NCBI GenBank assembly: GCA_017444895.1
Contig: JAFSVR010000025.1
Span: forward strand, 1-46,353
Length of the DNA: 46,353 nt
Direction of reading: 5' to 3'
Source: Clostridia bacterium
GTDB taxonomy: Bacteria > Bacillota > Clostridia > Christensenellales > UBA1242
The first letter of the stretch is position 1. Each line of letters begins with the position of its first letter. Below are positions 1 to 7,634 of the stretch, piece after piece. The translations under genes were made by a program, and so were the position numbers. The notes under the pieces were generated by a model. The model was not told the origin of the DNA. It saw only the letters and a list, made by a program, of their open reading frames with translations, and did no database searches.

Positions 1-494
1 GAAGAACCTGTTCCAAAACCATAATAAAAATCTTTGTCTTTTGAACCGCTTTTCTTTTCTTCATCGTCTTGTTCAAAGCGGTCTTTCATCTCTGCGATAC
101 GTCTTTCAATTTCTTCCTCTGTTGGAAGAGGAGCCTTCGTGGAATCAGCAAATGAAGAATCTATATTATCTTCAGCACCATTCTCTTCAACATATTTCCT
201 ATATAATGCATCTTTATCTTGTTCAACTGAATCTTTTTGTTCGTTATTGGCAGATTCTTCATCTTCAAAAACACGAACAACAGATGCCCCTTCAGCATTT
301 TTTGACGTTTTGATTTTTTTGATTTTCACCCTTTTTGGCCTTATCTTTTCCTTGCTAACTTCAAAGGTTGGCTCATGCGGAGTTTCTTTTTTCTTCTCTT
401 CCTTTTTTTTGCCTTTGAAACTGTTAACACTGATTATTGCCCATATAGTGAAAACTGCAAATATAACAACAAGCCCAATGTAAAAATAAATCAT
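1..494 (-). CDS. Membrane-anchored acidic protein of unknown function (3' end outside window)
   Basis: The reading frame starts at an ATG preceded by TAAGGAGTTTGT and stays open to the left edge of the window, so the C-terminus is missing. The first about 22 residues are hydrophobic (start MIYFYIGLVVIFAVF), giving one N-terminal membrane segment. It is followed by a Lys-rich stretch and then a long region rich in Glu, Asp and Lys with no domain I recognise. It lies 12 bases downstream of floA on the same strand, so the two are probably co-transcribed. A role with the flotillin would be a guess from position only. Confidence 0.7.
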   Translation of the reverse strand, partial: MIYFYIGLVVIFAVFTIWAIISVNSFKGKKKEEKKKETPHEPTFEVSKEKIRPKRVKIKKIKTSKNAEGASVVRVFEDEESANNEQKDSVEQDKDALYRKYVEENGAEDNIDSSFADSTKAPLPTEEEIERRIAEMKDRFEQDDEEKKSGSKDKDFYYGFGTGS

Positions 495-506
495 ACAAAC
501 TCCTTA

Positions 507-1529
507 TTATTGTGGTTTGTTAGTTTTCTTTGTGTCTTCCTCTTTGCCAAGTGCTTTGCGCATACTAGTATCAGCTTGCAAGTTTTGCAGTTCATAATAG
601 TCCATAACGCTCATCTTGCCTTCTTGAAGAGCCTTTGCCATTGCCTTTGGAACATCGGCCTCAGCCTTCAATAATTCTGCTTGCATTTCTTGAACTTTCG
701 CCTTCATTTCTTGCTCATGGGCAACTGCCATACTTCTTCTTTCTTCGGCCTTTGCCTCACTTATCTTCTTTTGAGCAATAGCCTTGTCTATTTCAAGCCT
801 TGCACCAATATTAACACCAACGTCAATATCCGCGATATCAATTGAAAGAATTTCATAAGCCGTGCCACTATCAAGGCCCTTGCTCAGAACTGTTGCACTA
901 ATAAGATCTGGGTTTTCAAGCACGATTTTATGCGAATCTGCCGAGCCAACCGTTGTAACGATACCCTCACCAACACGGGCAATAATAGTATCCTCGCCGG
1001 CTCCGCTTATTTGCCTATGAATATTAGACGTAACCGTAACTTTTGCCTTAACCATAAGCTCAACCCCATCTTTTGCAACTGCGCTGATGAGCGGTGTTTC
1101 TATAACCTTAGGAACAACACTTGTTCTAATTGCTTCATAAACATCACGGCCTGCAAGATCAATCGCCTTTGCAGTTTGAAGGCTGATATCAATGTTGGCT
1201 GAATGCGCACTGATCAACGCCTTAACAACCCTATCAACATTTCCGCCTGCCATATAGTGTGTTTCAAGATCGTCAATGGTAAGTTTAAGACCTGCCTTTT
1301 TTGCAGAAATATACGATAAAACAATATCGTTAACCTTAACCTTTCTAACCTTCATGCCGATCAATCGTTTCATTGAAACGTGAGATCCAGAAACAAGAGC
1401 CCTGAACCAAAGCTTCAAAGGAACAACTGCAAGCAAAACAATGAGCAAGAATAAAACAACAACCCCAAGAATGCTGAGGCCAACAATAAGTCCTGTGCTC
1501 ATCGCCAAATAATTAAGTGGATTAAACAT
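507..1529 (-). CDS. floA: Flotillin-like protein FloA (YqfA family)
   Basis: This 340-residue protein matches the bacterial FloA/YqfA family, which scaffolds functional membrane microdomains. An N-terminal hydrophobic hairpin (about residues 10-40) anchors it in the membrane. An SPFH-like domain follows (about 60-230), with stretches such as [15 protein letters not shown] and [16 protein letters not shown]. An Ala/Glu/Lys-rich helical region (about 250-320) is the usual oligomerisation segment. The length is normal for FloA. The start has a strong GGAGGGG site and a good promoter upstream (1561-1589). In Bacillus floA sits beside an NfeD-type gene; none is visible here. The gene upstream is a DNA glycosylase. 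Confidence 0.95.
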   Translation of the reverse strand: MFNPLNYLAMSTGLIVGLSILGVVVLFLLIVLLAVVPLKLWFRALVSGSHVSMKRLIGMKVRKVKVNDIVLSYISAKKAGLKLTIDDLETHYMAGGNVDRVVKALISAHSANIDISLQTAKAIDLAGRDVYEAIRTSVVPKVIETPLISAVAKDGVELMVKAKVTVTSNIHRQISGAGEDTIIARVGEGIVTTVGSADSHKIVLENPDLISATVLSKGLDSGTAYEILSIDIADIDVGVNIGARLEIDKAIAQKKISEAKAEERRSMAVAHEQEMKAKVQEMQAELLKAEADVPKAMAKALQEGKMSVMDYYELQNLQADTSMRKALGKEEDTKKTNKPQ

Positions 1530-1560
1530 ATTTCCCCTCCGTTTAACTTATATCATGTAT

Positions 1561-1589
1561 ATTATAACATACAAAATACAATATTGCAA
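1561..1589 (-). promoter_or_regulatory. Promoter of floA
   Basis: On the minus strand there is a -35 box TTGCAA (1584-1589), a 17-base spacer and a perfect -10 box TATAAT (1561-1566), about 31 bases upstream of the floA start. Confidence 0.75.
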
Positions 1590-1603
1590 GTGTAAGATGT
1601 TTT

Positions 1604-2443
1604 TTAGCGCAAAATATCATAAGAACGCGCGCCATAAAACAAATATTGTTGCGCAAAACCGGCATTGCAACCAAATCTTTCAACCAAATCTTTTGCCATT
1701 TGTGGGCGGGTTTTTGCCCCACAATCATAAAACTTTCTATATACCTTTTCTGACCATGTGTCAACTGGAAAAACATCTCCCCTATTAAATCCAAACAACA
1801 AAATACAATCTGCAACTTTTGGTCCAACGCCAGATAACTTAATCAACCAATTACGCAGTTCGTTTGTATCCATTTTTGAAATGGCCTCAAAATCTACATT
1901 TTCAAGTTGTCTTGAAAGTTTGAAAAGATATCCCGCCCTATATCCAGCACCCAAAGAATAAAACACCGCTTCATTTAGCTTGGCAAAATCTTTTCTGGTT
2001 GGAAAAGCATGGTAGTTGCCCATATTCTTCCCAGCAACCACGCAAAGTTGTTCAATAATCTTCTGAATGCGTTTAATGTTGTTATTGGCGCTTATAACAA
2101 ACGAAACAATAACTTCAAAAATATCTTGCCTTAATATCCTTATTCCGCTTCCAAATGGCAAAACTTTTGCTAAAACGCCGTCTTTTTTTAATTCATTTTT
2201 TATTACTGAATAATCCCTTCCCATGTCAAAATAATCTGCAAAATATTGAGGCGTTTTTGAAATTATCTCAATATTATTGCCATTTTCAACTATTTTTGCG
2301 CTTTTTTCACAACTATACACAATATAATTCCCATCGGCATCTTTTCTATATCTAAAGACTTGTCCACACTCTAAAATATGCTGCGCCGAAAAGTCTTCAC
2401 GCCCATAAACAACAATCCTATCATCTTTTATTTCGTATTTCAT
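1604..2443 (-). CDS. OGG1-like 8-oxoguanine DNA glycosylase/AP lyase
   Basis: This 279-residue protein has the layout of the OGG1 branch of the HhH-GPD superfamily, which excises 8-oxoguanine in base excision repair. An N-terminal OGG-N-like region (about 1-105) is followed by the HhH-GPD domain. The helix-hairpin-helix LSGVGPKVADC places the Schiff-base lysine at K209, and FPVDTW supplies the catalytic aspartate D228; both match the OGG1 pattern. The start ATG has an AAAGGTG site. It stands alone between floA and a divergent plus-strand gene. Confidence 0.88.
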   Translation of the reverse strand: MKYEIKDDRIVVYGREDFSAQHILECGQVFRYRKDADGNYIVYSCEKSAKIVENGNNIEIISKTPQYFADYFDMGRDYSVIKNELKKDGVLAKVLPFGSGIRILRQDIFEVIVSFVISANNNIKRIQKIIEQLCVVAGKNMGNYHAFPTRKDFAKLNEAVFYSLGAGYRAGYLFKLSRQLENVDFEAISKMDTNELRNWLIKLSGVGPKVADCILLFGFNRGDVFPVDTWSEKVYRKFYDCGAKTRPQMAKDLVERFGCNAGFAQQYLFYGARSYDILR

Positions 2444-2508
2444 TCTAACACCTTTTTGCTTGAATTTTTTTCACAAATATTATATCATTATGCGAGAGGA
2501 TTTGTTAA

Positions 2509-3111
2509 GTGCTTTTTGTATATTCAAAGTTCAAAGGAAGTTATTGGGAAAACTACGAGCCAGAAAAACGGCTCGCAATTTTGCAAGCCGTTGAAAAAAA
2601 GATGGCAAGAAAGACTCACCGAGAAATTGTTCCCGTTATCGTCAACAACACATTCCCAGACACCTTACTGGGCGCTTTCCAAACCCGAGGAAGAACAAAA
2701 GCAATTTTTATTAACCCCATCCTCTTAACCGAACACTCTCTCCGATTTCATGCGCTTGAAACAATTATTCATGAGGGGCGCCACGCCTATCAATGTATGG
2801 TTATCAAAGGCAAGATAAGCCCCCTTAACTTCAAAGCAAAGGAATGGAAACGTAACTATTCAGGATATTTTTCTGCGAACGAAGACAAAACGCTTTATTC
2901 ATATCAATCTATTGAGCGAGATGCCCAGCGCTTCACAATAAAAATGCTCAAAAGGCTAGCCTTTAAGTATCGCAATGAAGAAGCTTTTGCCCAGACGCTT
3001 GAAAACAACATAGCCAGATATGAACAAGCCGAACTAGACGCAAGAAAAGAATTTGGCCTGTTCTATAAACACAAGATCAACAAACGAATAAAACAAAAAA
3101 GCGGAAGATAA
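2509..3111 (+). CDS. Putative zincin-like metallopeptidase with HExxH motif
   Basis: The 200-residue protein is basic and has no signal peptide or membrane segment. It contains a full HExxH motif, HEGRH (H88, E89, H92), in a helix context (ALETIIHEGRHAYQ), as in zinc metallopeptidases. A possible third ligand is E136 in SYQSIERDAQRF; this is inference. I do not recognise a named family or substrate. The start is GTG, chosen because AGAGGA lies 8 bases upstream. It is one of few plus-strand genes in the left half and converges on the acidic protein gene, with a shared terminator between them. Confidence 0.7.
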   Translation: MLFVYSKFKGSYWENYEPEKRLAILQAVEKKMARKTHREIVPVIVNNTFPDTLLGAFQTRGRTKAIFINPILLTEHSLRFHALETIIHEGRHAYQCMVIKGKISPLNFKAKEWKRNYSGYFSANEDKTLYSYQSIERDAQRFTIKMLKRLAFKYRNEEAFAQTLENNIARYEQAELDARKEFGLFYKHKINKRIKQKSGR

Positions 3112-3120
3112 AACGTTTAA

Positions 3121-3150
3121 AAAAAACAGGGGCCCACCCCCTGTTTTTTT
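3121..3150. terminator. Bidirectional rho-independent terminator
   Basis: A 7-bp GC-rich stem (ACAGGGG / CCCCTGT) with a five-base loop is flanked by A and T runs on both sides. It sits between two convergent genes and can serve both. Confidence 0.85.
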
Positions 3151-3784
3151 AGAAGTTCATTTCCCCGTCTGTTTCTTTTGTTATTTCAATCTTAGAAGAA
3201 TCAGGAACCAAACCTTCTTGTTTAAGTTTGGCCATTTCCTTCGCAATTTCATCCTCAAACGCCTCATCTTGTTGAACTGGCTCAGTGGTATCAAGAACTA
3301 AAGGCTCTGATTCAACAACTGGCTGTTCAGCCTCCTCAACTGAAACCGTTTGTGGCTGCAAATCTTCACTTTCTAAGCCCTGCTGCATATCACTAACCAC
3401 GGCATCAATCTCAGAATCCAAACCACTATCGTTAATTTGAACATCTTCTTGATCTTCACCATTTTCAGGCAGAACGCTTTCAGTTTCAGCAACTTCGGCC
3501 TCAACTGGAACCTGAACAGTTTCTTCATCTGGTTTCTCTTCGCCGCGCGCTTCCTCATTTGCAATCTCATCTAAAACACTAGACTCTTGTTTTATTACCA
3601 CTTCTTCAACTTCATTTGAAGCAACCTCATCAGCCGATATATCTCGACCTTTAATCATATTGCTAATTTTGTAATCCTCATAATCAATCTCTGCGCAAGA
3701 ACAAAACTCACCAACAAGCGAATTACAAACATCCTGCATTTTATTCAAATTACCGGTTACGGAAGCTAATTCTACGCTATTCAC
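3149..3784 (-). CDS. Acidic low-complexity protein of unknown function
   Basis: The 211-residue product is very rich in Glu, Asp, Val and Gln and has almost no predicted globular core. A short N-terminal part (about residues 1-50), with three cysteines and a MIKGRD segment, is the only non-repetitive region. No membrane segment is visible and I recognise no family. The start is GTG with AAAGGGG 8 bases upstream. The gene has its own strong promoter (3814-3842) just after the rpmA terminator, so it is a separate, probably well-expressed unit. Confidence 0.65.
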   Translation of the reverse strand: MNSVELASVTGNLNKMQDVCNSLVGEFCSCAEIDYEDYKISNMIKGRDISADEVASNEVEEVVIKQESSVLDEIANEEARGEEKPDEETVQVPVEAEVAETESVLPENGEDQEDVQINDSGLDSEIDAVVSDMQQGLESEDLQPQTVSVEEAEQPVVESEPLVLDTTEPVQQDEAFEDEIAKEMAKLKQEGLVPDSSKIEITKETDGEMNF

Positions 3785-3813
3785 AATCGTTCCCCTTTAA
3801 TTTTACTAAAATT

Positions 3814-3842
3814 ATTATAATTCTTAAGCATTTTTATGTCAA
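3814..3842 (-). promoter_or_regulatory. Strong sigma-A-type promoter of the acidic protein gene
   Basis: On the minus strand TTGACA (3837-3842) and TATAAT (3814-3819) are separated by 17 bases. Both boxes match consensus exactly. Confidence 0.85.
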
Positions 3843-3856
3843 TAAAATTTAGCCAA

Positions 3857-3880
3857 TGAAAAAGGCGTTCAACGAACGCC
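3857..3880 (-). terminator. Terminator of the rplU-prp-rpmA operon
   Basis: A perfect 7-bp stem GGCGTTC / GAACGCC with a three-base loop (3864-3880) is followed on the minus strand by a T run. It lies 10 bases after the rpmA stop. Confidence 0.8.
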
Positions 3881-3890
3881 CTAATTTTCA

Positions 3891-4166
3891 TTATTCAGCA
3901 TAAACTGAAACTTTTTGTCTGTCTTTATCATAAGCCTCAAACTTAACAACACCATCAATTGTTGCAAACAAAGTATCATCTTTTCCAATCATAACATTGT
4001 TGCCTGGATGGAATTTTGTTCCACGTTGACGAACCAAGATGTTTCCAGCAAGAACCTTCTCGCCAGCAAACTTCTTAACGCCAAGCCTTTGAGCATTACT
4101 ATCACGGCCGTTTTTTGTTGAACCGCCACCTTTCTTATGAGCAAACAGTTGTATATTAATAAACAT
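3891..4166 (-). CDS. rpmA: 50S ribosomal protein L27 with cleavable N-terminal extension
   Basis: The 91-residue protein is L27 of the large ribosomal subunit. After the N-terminal extension MFINIQLF comes the typical [15 protein letters not shown] start of mature L27, followed by [22 protein letters not shown]. In Firmicutes this extension is removed after the LF pair by the protease Prp, whose gene is directly upstream; uncleaved L27 would block the peptidyl transferase centre. It is the last gene of rplU-prp-rpmA and begins one base after the prp stop. Confidence 0.98.
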   Translation of the reverse strand: MFINIQLFAHKKGGGSTKNGRDSNAQRLGVKKFAGEKVLAGNILVRQRGTKFHPGNNVMIGKDDTLFATIDGVVKFEAYDKDRQKVSVYAE

Positions 4167-4167
4167 A

Positions 4168-4497
4168 CTACCTTACCTCCAAATCAATAAAATCTGAAAA
4201 ACCTTCAACCAAATCGCTAATTCCACACATCATTGTATCCAGAATTGCATTGGTTTTGATCAGCTCTTCGCCATCAAGATCTTTCTGTACACTAAATTTC
4301 AGATAACCCTTTTCATCATCACGTTCAAGTTGAACATCAATTTTGGCAACAGCCAAAAGACCAAGGAGCGCGGTTTGAACCACACTAGACAGCGAAGCAC
4401 AAACGATATCTTCGCCATACACTCCATAGCCGGTGTGGCCATCACACTCAACCTCAACAATCCGATTATTCAGTTTTGTTATTCTAACTTTTGTCAT
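4168..4497 (-). CDS. prp: Ribosomal-processing cysteine protease Prp (YsxB family)
   Basis: The 109-residue protein is the Prp/YsxB protease that trims the N-terminal extension of L27. The catalytic pair is visible: His in CDGHTGYG (H21) and Cys in [14 protein letters not shown] (C33). Length and position between rplU and rpmA are as expected for the family. Its only clear substrate, the extended L27, is encoded by the next gene, so the enzyme-substrate pair is complete here. The gene is two bases downstream of rplU. Confidence 0.95.
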   Translation of the reverse strand: MTKVRITKLNNRIVEVECDGHTGYGVYGEDIVCASLSSVVQTALLGLLAVAKIDVQLERDDEKGYLKFSVQKDLDGEELIKTNAILDTMMCGISDLVEGFSDFIDLEVR

Positions 4498-4499
4498 AC

Positions 4500-4805
4500 C
4501 TATTCGATTGACACAACCATCAACTTAGTGTAAGGCTGACGGTGGCCTTGTTTTTTGCGTTCATTTTTCTTAGCTTTATATTTGAAAACAACAATCTTGT
4601 CTTCTTTGCCATGCTCAAGAACTTCGCAAACAACTTTAGCATTTTTAACAACTGGGCTTCCAACTGAAACCTTGCCATCTTTTTCTTTCAAAAGACATTT
4701 GAGTTCAACAGTTGAACCAACTTCAGCATCAAGTTTTTCTGTGTAAAAATATTTACCAGCTTCAACTTTATACTGTTTTCCGCCCACTTCAACAATTGCG
4801 TACAT
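4500..4805 (-). CDS. rplU: 50S ribosomal protein L21
   Basis: The 101-residue sequence is a standard L21 ([17 protein letters not shown] at the N-terminus, [14 protein letters not shown] near the C-terminus). It opens the rplU-prp-rpmA operon, has a GAGGAGG ribosome site, and is transcribed from a near-consensus promoter about 80 bases upstream. Confidence 0.98.
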   Translation of the reverse strand: MYAIVEVGGKQYKVEAGKYFYTEKLDAEVGSTVELKCLLKEKDGKVSVGSPVVKNAKVVCEVLEHGKEDKIVVFKYKAKKNERKKQGHRQPYTKLMVVSIE

Positions 4806-4882
4806 ACTTTTTCCTCCTCTTCTCCAGTCTCACTGCCCTAGGTGTTGAAACATCAATCTTTGTTACCCTTCGCATGTGGCAC
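4806..4882 (-). promoter_or_regulatory. 5' leader of rplU, possible L21 autoregulatory leader
   Basis: The predicted rplU mRNA has an untranslated leader of about 77 bases. It can form a small helix (GTTTC / GAGAC around CACCTAGGGCAG) just before the ribosome site. Firmicute rplU genes often carry an L21 leader that senses excess protein. I cannot confirm the Rfam consensus by eye, so this is a candidate only. Confidence 0.35.
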
Positions 4883-4888
4883 GCCAAA

Positions 4889-4917
4889 ATAATAGCACAC
4901 ACAAAAAACTTTGTCAA
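4889..4917 (-). promoter_or_regulatory. Promoter of the rplU operon
   Basis: On the minus strand a perfect -35 TTGACA (4912-4917), 17-base spacer and -10 TATTAT (4889-4894). The -35 box overlaps the last codons of the upstream SpoIVFB-like gene. Confidence 0.85.
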
Positions 4918-5885
4918 GGGGATTTATATATATTATTTATATATCCAAGAACTTCTTTGACCCCATCAACCACGCCAACTGCCTCAACATAATCTAATAG
5001 CTGTTTCTCGGAAATTTGTCCCAACACATTAAACTCATCATCACAAACAAGAAAAATTGCATAATAATTTGAACAAACCAATCTCATCATTTTGGCTACG
5101 CTTTGAGCACAACTAATCATGAACGCTTTAACCACAAGACCATGGCTTGCTTTTTTAAGTTTACCCGCCCCAGCAAGACAACGATGATAAACCGTCTTTT
5201 TGTCCTCATCAAAAACACTTAACAAAAGCATAAAAGCAAAAACAGCAATTGAAAAGTTAAAACTTTTCCCAACCAAAAACACAAACAAAACAAAAAGCAT
5301 CAACGAAAAAATCACAGTTATTACTTTAACAATACTAACTGCTTTTCCTCGTGACAAATCCTTGCTTAAAACCGCCAATACAACACGTCCACCATCAAGA
5401 GGAAATACTGGCAACAAATTAATCAACCCAACCCCTAAATTTGCAAGCATAAAATACTGCGTGCTTTCATACATCGTTGGAGCCACCCACCACACGCACA
5501 CGCACAGCACACACATCAAAAGATTAAACAACGGTCCCGCCAAACTTATAACAAATTCGTCAACAGTTCCAAAAGCATCATCTTCTGCATACAAAACCGC
5601 ACCATACGGCATCAATTTTATTTTCTCGCAAACATAACCAAGTTTTTTTGCAACAAAAAAATGCGCCAACTCATGAAGAAGCAAAACAATTGAATAAACA
5701 ACAAGATACTTCCACACCCCAGCAACAAAAGAAACAACAAAAACAACAAGAAAAAGGGGATGAATTTGAAACTTCAAATTCTGCAAAAATTTTATTATGT
5801 TTTGAAAATTTTTGACTATTTTTTGTTTTTTGTTGTAGTTTTGCAGTTTTTTTGCAAAACTTGTTTTACAAACAGAGTCGGCCAT
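4914..5885 (-). CDS. spoIVFB: SpoIVFB-like M50 site-2 intramembrane metalloprotease
   Basis: This is a membrane metalloprotease of the S2P/M50 family. The zinc motif HELAH (about H71, E72, H75) lies in a membrane segment, and the second conserved motif NLLPVFPLDGGR supplies the Asp ligand (about D164). About four to six membrane segments are followed by a CBS-like tail (about 255-323), the SpoIVFB domain order. In Bacillus SpoIVFB cleaves pro-sigma-K in the mother cell. Position between a SpoIVFA-like gene and rplU matches Bacillus exactly. The ATG at 5885 has AAAGGTGG close upstream, and the gene overlaps the previous one by 20 bases. No sigma-K gene is visible in the window. Confidence 0.88.
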   Translation of the reverse strand: MADSVCKTSFAKKLQNYNKKQKIVKNFQNIIKFLQNLKFQIHPLFLVVFVVSFVAGVWKYLVVYSIVLLLHELAHFFVAKKLGYVCEKIKLMPYGAVLYAEDDAFGTVDEFVISLAGPLFNLLMCVLCVCVWWVAPTMYESTQYFMLANLGVGLINLLPVFPLDGGRVVLAVLSKDLSRGKAVSIVKVITVIFSLMLFVLFVFLVGKSFNFSIAVFAFMLLLSVFDEDKKTVYHRCLAGAGKLKKASHGLVVKAFMISCAQSVAKMMRLVCSNYYAIFLVCDDEFNVLGQISEKQLLDYVEAVGVVDGVKEVLGYINNIYKSP

Positions 5886-6489
5886 CAACCACCTTTAGCC
5901 CCTCAACAGGCTTGTTTTTATGCGTAATTTTAAGTTCAATTATGCTTGCAAGTGCAATCCCAATTTCATCTCCTTTTTTAAGTTTGTTTGAAATTTTAAC
6001 ACCAACATTATCCAGCCCTATTAGGCTAACATTAATATTAAACCCACAATCTAAAACAACCGTGTGTTTTGTTCCATCAAGAATAATATCCGCAACACGG
6101 CTTGGATACGGACACCTCACAAGAACCTCACCATTGCCTTCAACAAAAATTTGTTTATTTTCATTCATGGAAACAACGCCATTTTCAAACGGCATATCAT
6201 AATCAATGCTAACCATACTCATAACCTCCAAGTAATTTTCTTCCTCAGTTGAAACAAACTTAATTTTCCCAACCTGCTCTTCACTTGAATAATATGAAAC
6301 GAGTCTTTTTGCATATGTCCCAACCAGTGAACTCTCAAGCGTTATTCCTAGCAAATTGAGTGAAACAACAAGCATTAAAAAAACAGACAAAACATTAATA
6401 CTCTTTTGCCTAGTATTTTTGTTTGGGTTTTGCCTGCTTTTGCACACTGCGTTTTTTACATTTCTATACACATTAAAGTTTATGTTCAA
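5866..6489 (-). CDS. spoIVFA: SpoIVFA-like membrane protein with degenerate M23 (LytM) domain
   Basis: The 207-residue protein has a basic N-terminus, one membrane segment (about 28-52) and an extracytoplasmic C-terminal domain. The segment HTVVLDCGFNINVSLIG followed by KLKKGDEIGIA resembles the LytM/M23 fold of SpoIVFA, without the metal-binding His pattern of active peptidases. In Bacillus SpoIVFA holds and restrains SpoIVFB in the forespore outer membrane. The gene overlaps the spoIVFB-like start by 20 bases, suggesting translational coupling. The only possible upstream start is TTG with no clear ribosome site, so the true start is uncertain. Confidence 0.75.
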   Translation of the reverse strand: MNINFNVYRNVKNAVCKSRQNPNKNTRQKSINVLSVFLMLVVSLNLLGITLESSLVGTYAKRLVSYYSSEEQVGKIKFVSTEEENYLEVMSMVSIDYDMPFENGVVSMNENKQIFVEGNGEVLVRCPYPSRVADIILDGTKHTVVLDCGFNINVSLIGLDNVGVKISNKLKKGDEIGIALASIIELKITHKNKPVEGLKVVDGRLCL

Positions 6490-6504
6490 CGCTTTTGTTT
6501 ATGC

Positions 6505-6735
6505 TCAATATTCCAGTCGCTTTATATCTGTTGCTTCGGCTTCAATTCTAACCTTATACTTCCCATTTTTGTTCATAAAAACATCAACCTGTGGATCACA
6601 AGCAATATCCATAAAATTGCTAAGAGTTGCCCCAACTTCCGCAGACAGTGCAACGGCAAGTTTAGTTGGATATAATGCCTTTGTCAGGCTTAACGCCGTT
6701 TTTATTCGGTTTTCGATTTGTTCATCTTGCCTCAT
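6505..6735 (-). CDS. Small protein between minD and spoIVFA; MinE-like candidate
   Basis: The 76-residue product begins at an ATG with a GGGGG site that overlaps the end of minD, so it is translated as part of the same operon. An N-terminal helix is followed by a segment NFMDIACDPQVDVFMNKNGK and then KVRIEAEATDIK. This resembles the helix-then-strands layout of the MinE topological specificity domain (length normally about 85). Sequence similarity to MinE is weak. The call rests mainly on size and on position right after minD. It could equally be an unrelated small protein. Confidence 0.5.
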   Translation of the reverse strand: MRQDEQIENRIKTALSLTKALYPTKLAVALSAEVGATLSNFMDIACDPQVDVFMNKNGKYKVRIEAEATDIKRLEY

Positions 6736-6737
6736 AG

Positions 6738-7529
6738 TTATGCCCCCTTTTTTATTTTTGCCCTGATTTTGCCGATCAGCCCCCTATATTTTGAAAGATA
6801 ATCAAACACAAGGGTTTTTCCATACATAACATTTTGAGCAAAACTTTTTAACGCACATCTCATTGCTTCTGAACTCTCACAAACAGTTGTCAGGTTCCCA
6901 TTTGTTATGCAACCATCACTCTCTGGTATAACCCCAACAACATGCGTCTGCAATATATCTTCGATTTGCTTTTCATTAAGCATCTGTCCACACGCAACCA
7001 AATCTCCACGAATTCTATTTATAATCAATCCAATATCTTTCTGATTTTGTGAAATAAGATAGTTTTTTACAATGCTAGCGTCTTTTAAGCTAAAAATTGA
7101 TGGACAAACAACAATAAAAGCCTCACTTGCCAATTGAACACCAAGTTTGAATGCTGGTGACAACCCTGCCGAACAATCAAAAATCAAATAATCAAATATG
7201 GCACTGAGCTTCATTATAGTTTCTTTAATTTGGTCTTCATCATAGCAATCAAATGAAACCTTGTTTGTGGATAGAAAATAAAAGTTTCCCTTTTCTGAAA
7301 CTTGCGTTAGTGCCTGCCTCAACTTGCACCTTCCACTCAAATAATCATAAAGGTCATAAACTATTTTCCCTTCAACCCCAAGTGCCAAATCAAGATTATT
7401 AAGCGCAAAATCAAAATCAACAACACAAACGCTTGCTCCAAGCTCTGCAAGCATCTCCCCAAGCCCAGCACTTATCGTTGTTTTTCCAACACCACCTTTC
7501 CCGCTTGCAATCAAAATTCGCCTTGCCAT
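6738..7529 (-). CDS. minD: Septum site-determining ATPase MinD
   Basis: The 263-residue protein is a MinD/ParA-type ATPase that positions the division septum. It has the deviant Walker A motif GKGGVGKTT near residue 12, the VVDFDFALNNLDLALG segment, and YLIFDCSAG as Walker B. The C-terminal tail LSKYRGLIGKIRAKIKKGA is a basic amphipathic helix suited to membrane binding. The start was set at 7529 (MARRILIASGKGG) because GGAGGGA lies just upstream; an upstream in-frame extension of 22 codons is unlikely to be translated. MinC is not encoded nearby. Confidence 0.93.
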   Translation of the reverse strand: MARRILIASGKGGVGKTTISAGLGEMLAELGASVCVVDFDFALNNLDLALGVEGKIVYDLYDYLSGRCKLRQALTQVSEKGNFYFLSTNKVSFDCYDEDQIKETIMKLSAIFDYLIFDCSAGLSPAFKLGVQLASEAFIVVCPSIFSLKDASIVKNYLISQNQKDIGLIINRIRGDLVACGQMLNEKQIEDILQTHVVGVIPESDGCITNGNLTTVCESSEAMRCALKSFAQNVMYGKTLVFDYLSKYRGLIGKIRAKIKKGA

Positions 7530-7580
7530 AATCTCCCTCCGCACGCCTATTCTAGGGCAAACCAGTCTCTTGAAACAACC

Positions 7581-7613
7581 AAAAAAATAAGACATATTGC
7601 CAGAATATGTCTT
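7581..7613 (-). terminator. Terminator after the MreB-like gene
   Basis: A 10-bp stem AAGACATATT / AATATGTCTT with a five-base loop (7589-7613) is followed on the minus strand by a T run. It separates the MreB-like gene from minD. Confidence 0.8.
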
Positions 7614-7634
7614 ACCTTTTAACTTTATTAAACA

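Noticed and set aside
5200..5637. Plus-strand open frame of 145 codons over the SpoIVFB-like gene
   Set aside because: The minus strand has both protease motifs in frame; the plus frame is low-complexity Thr/Lys/Asn typical of antisense reading.
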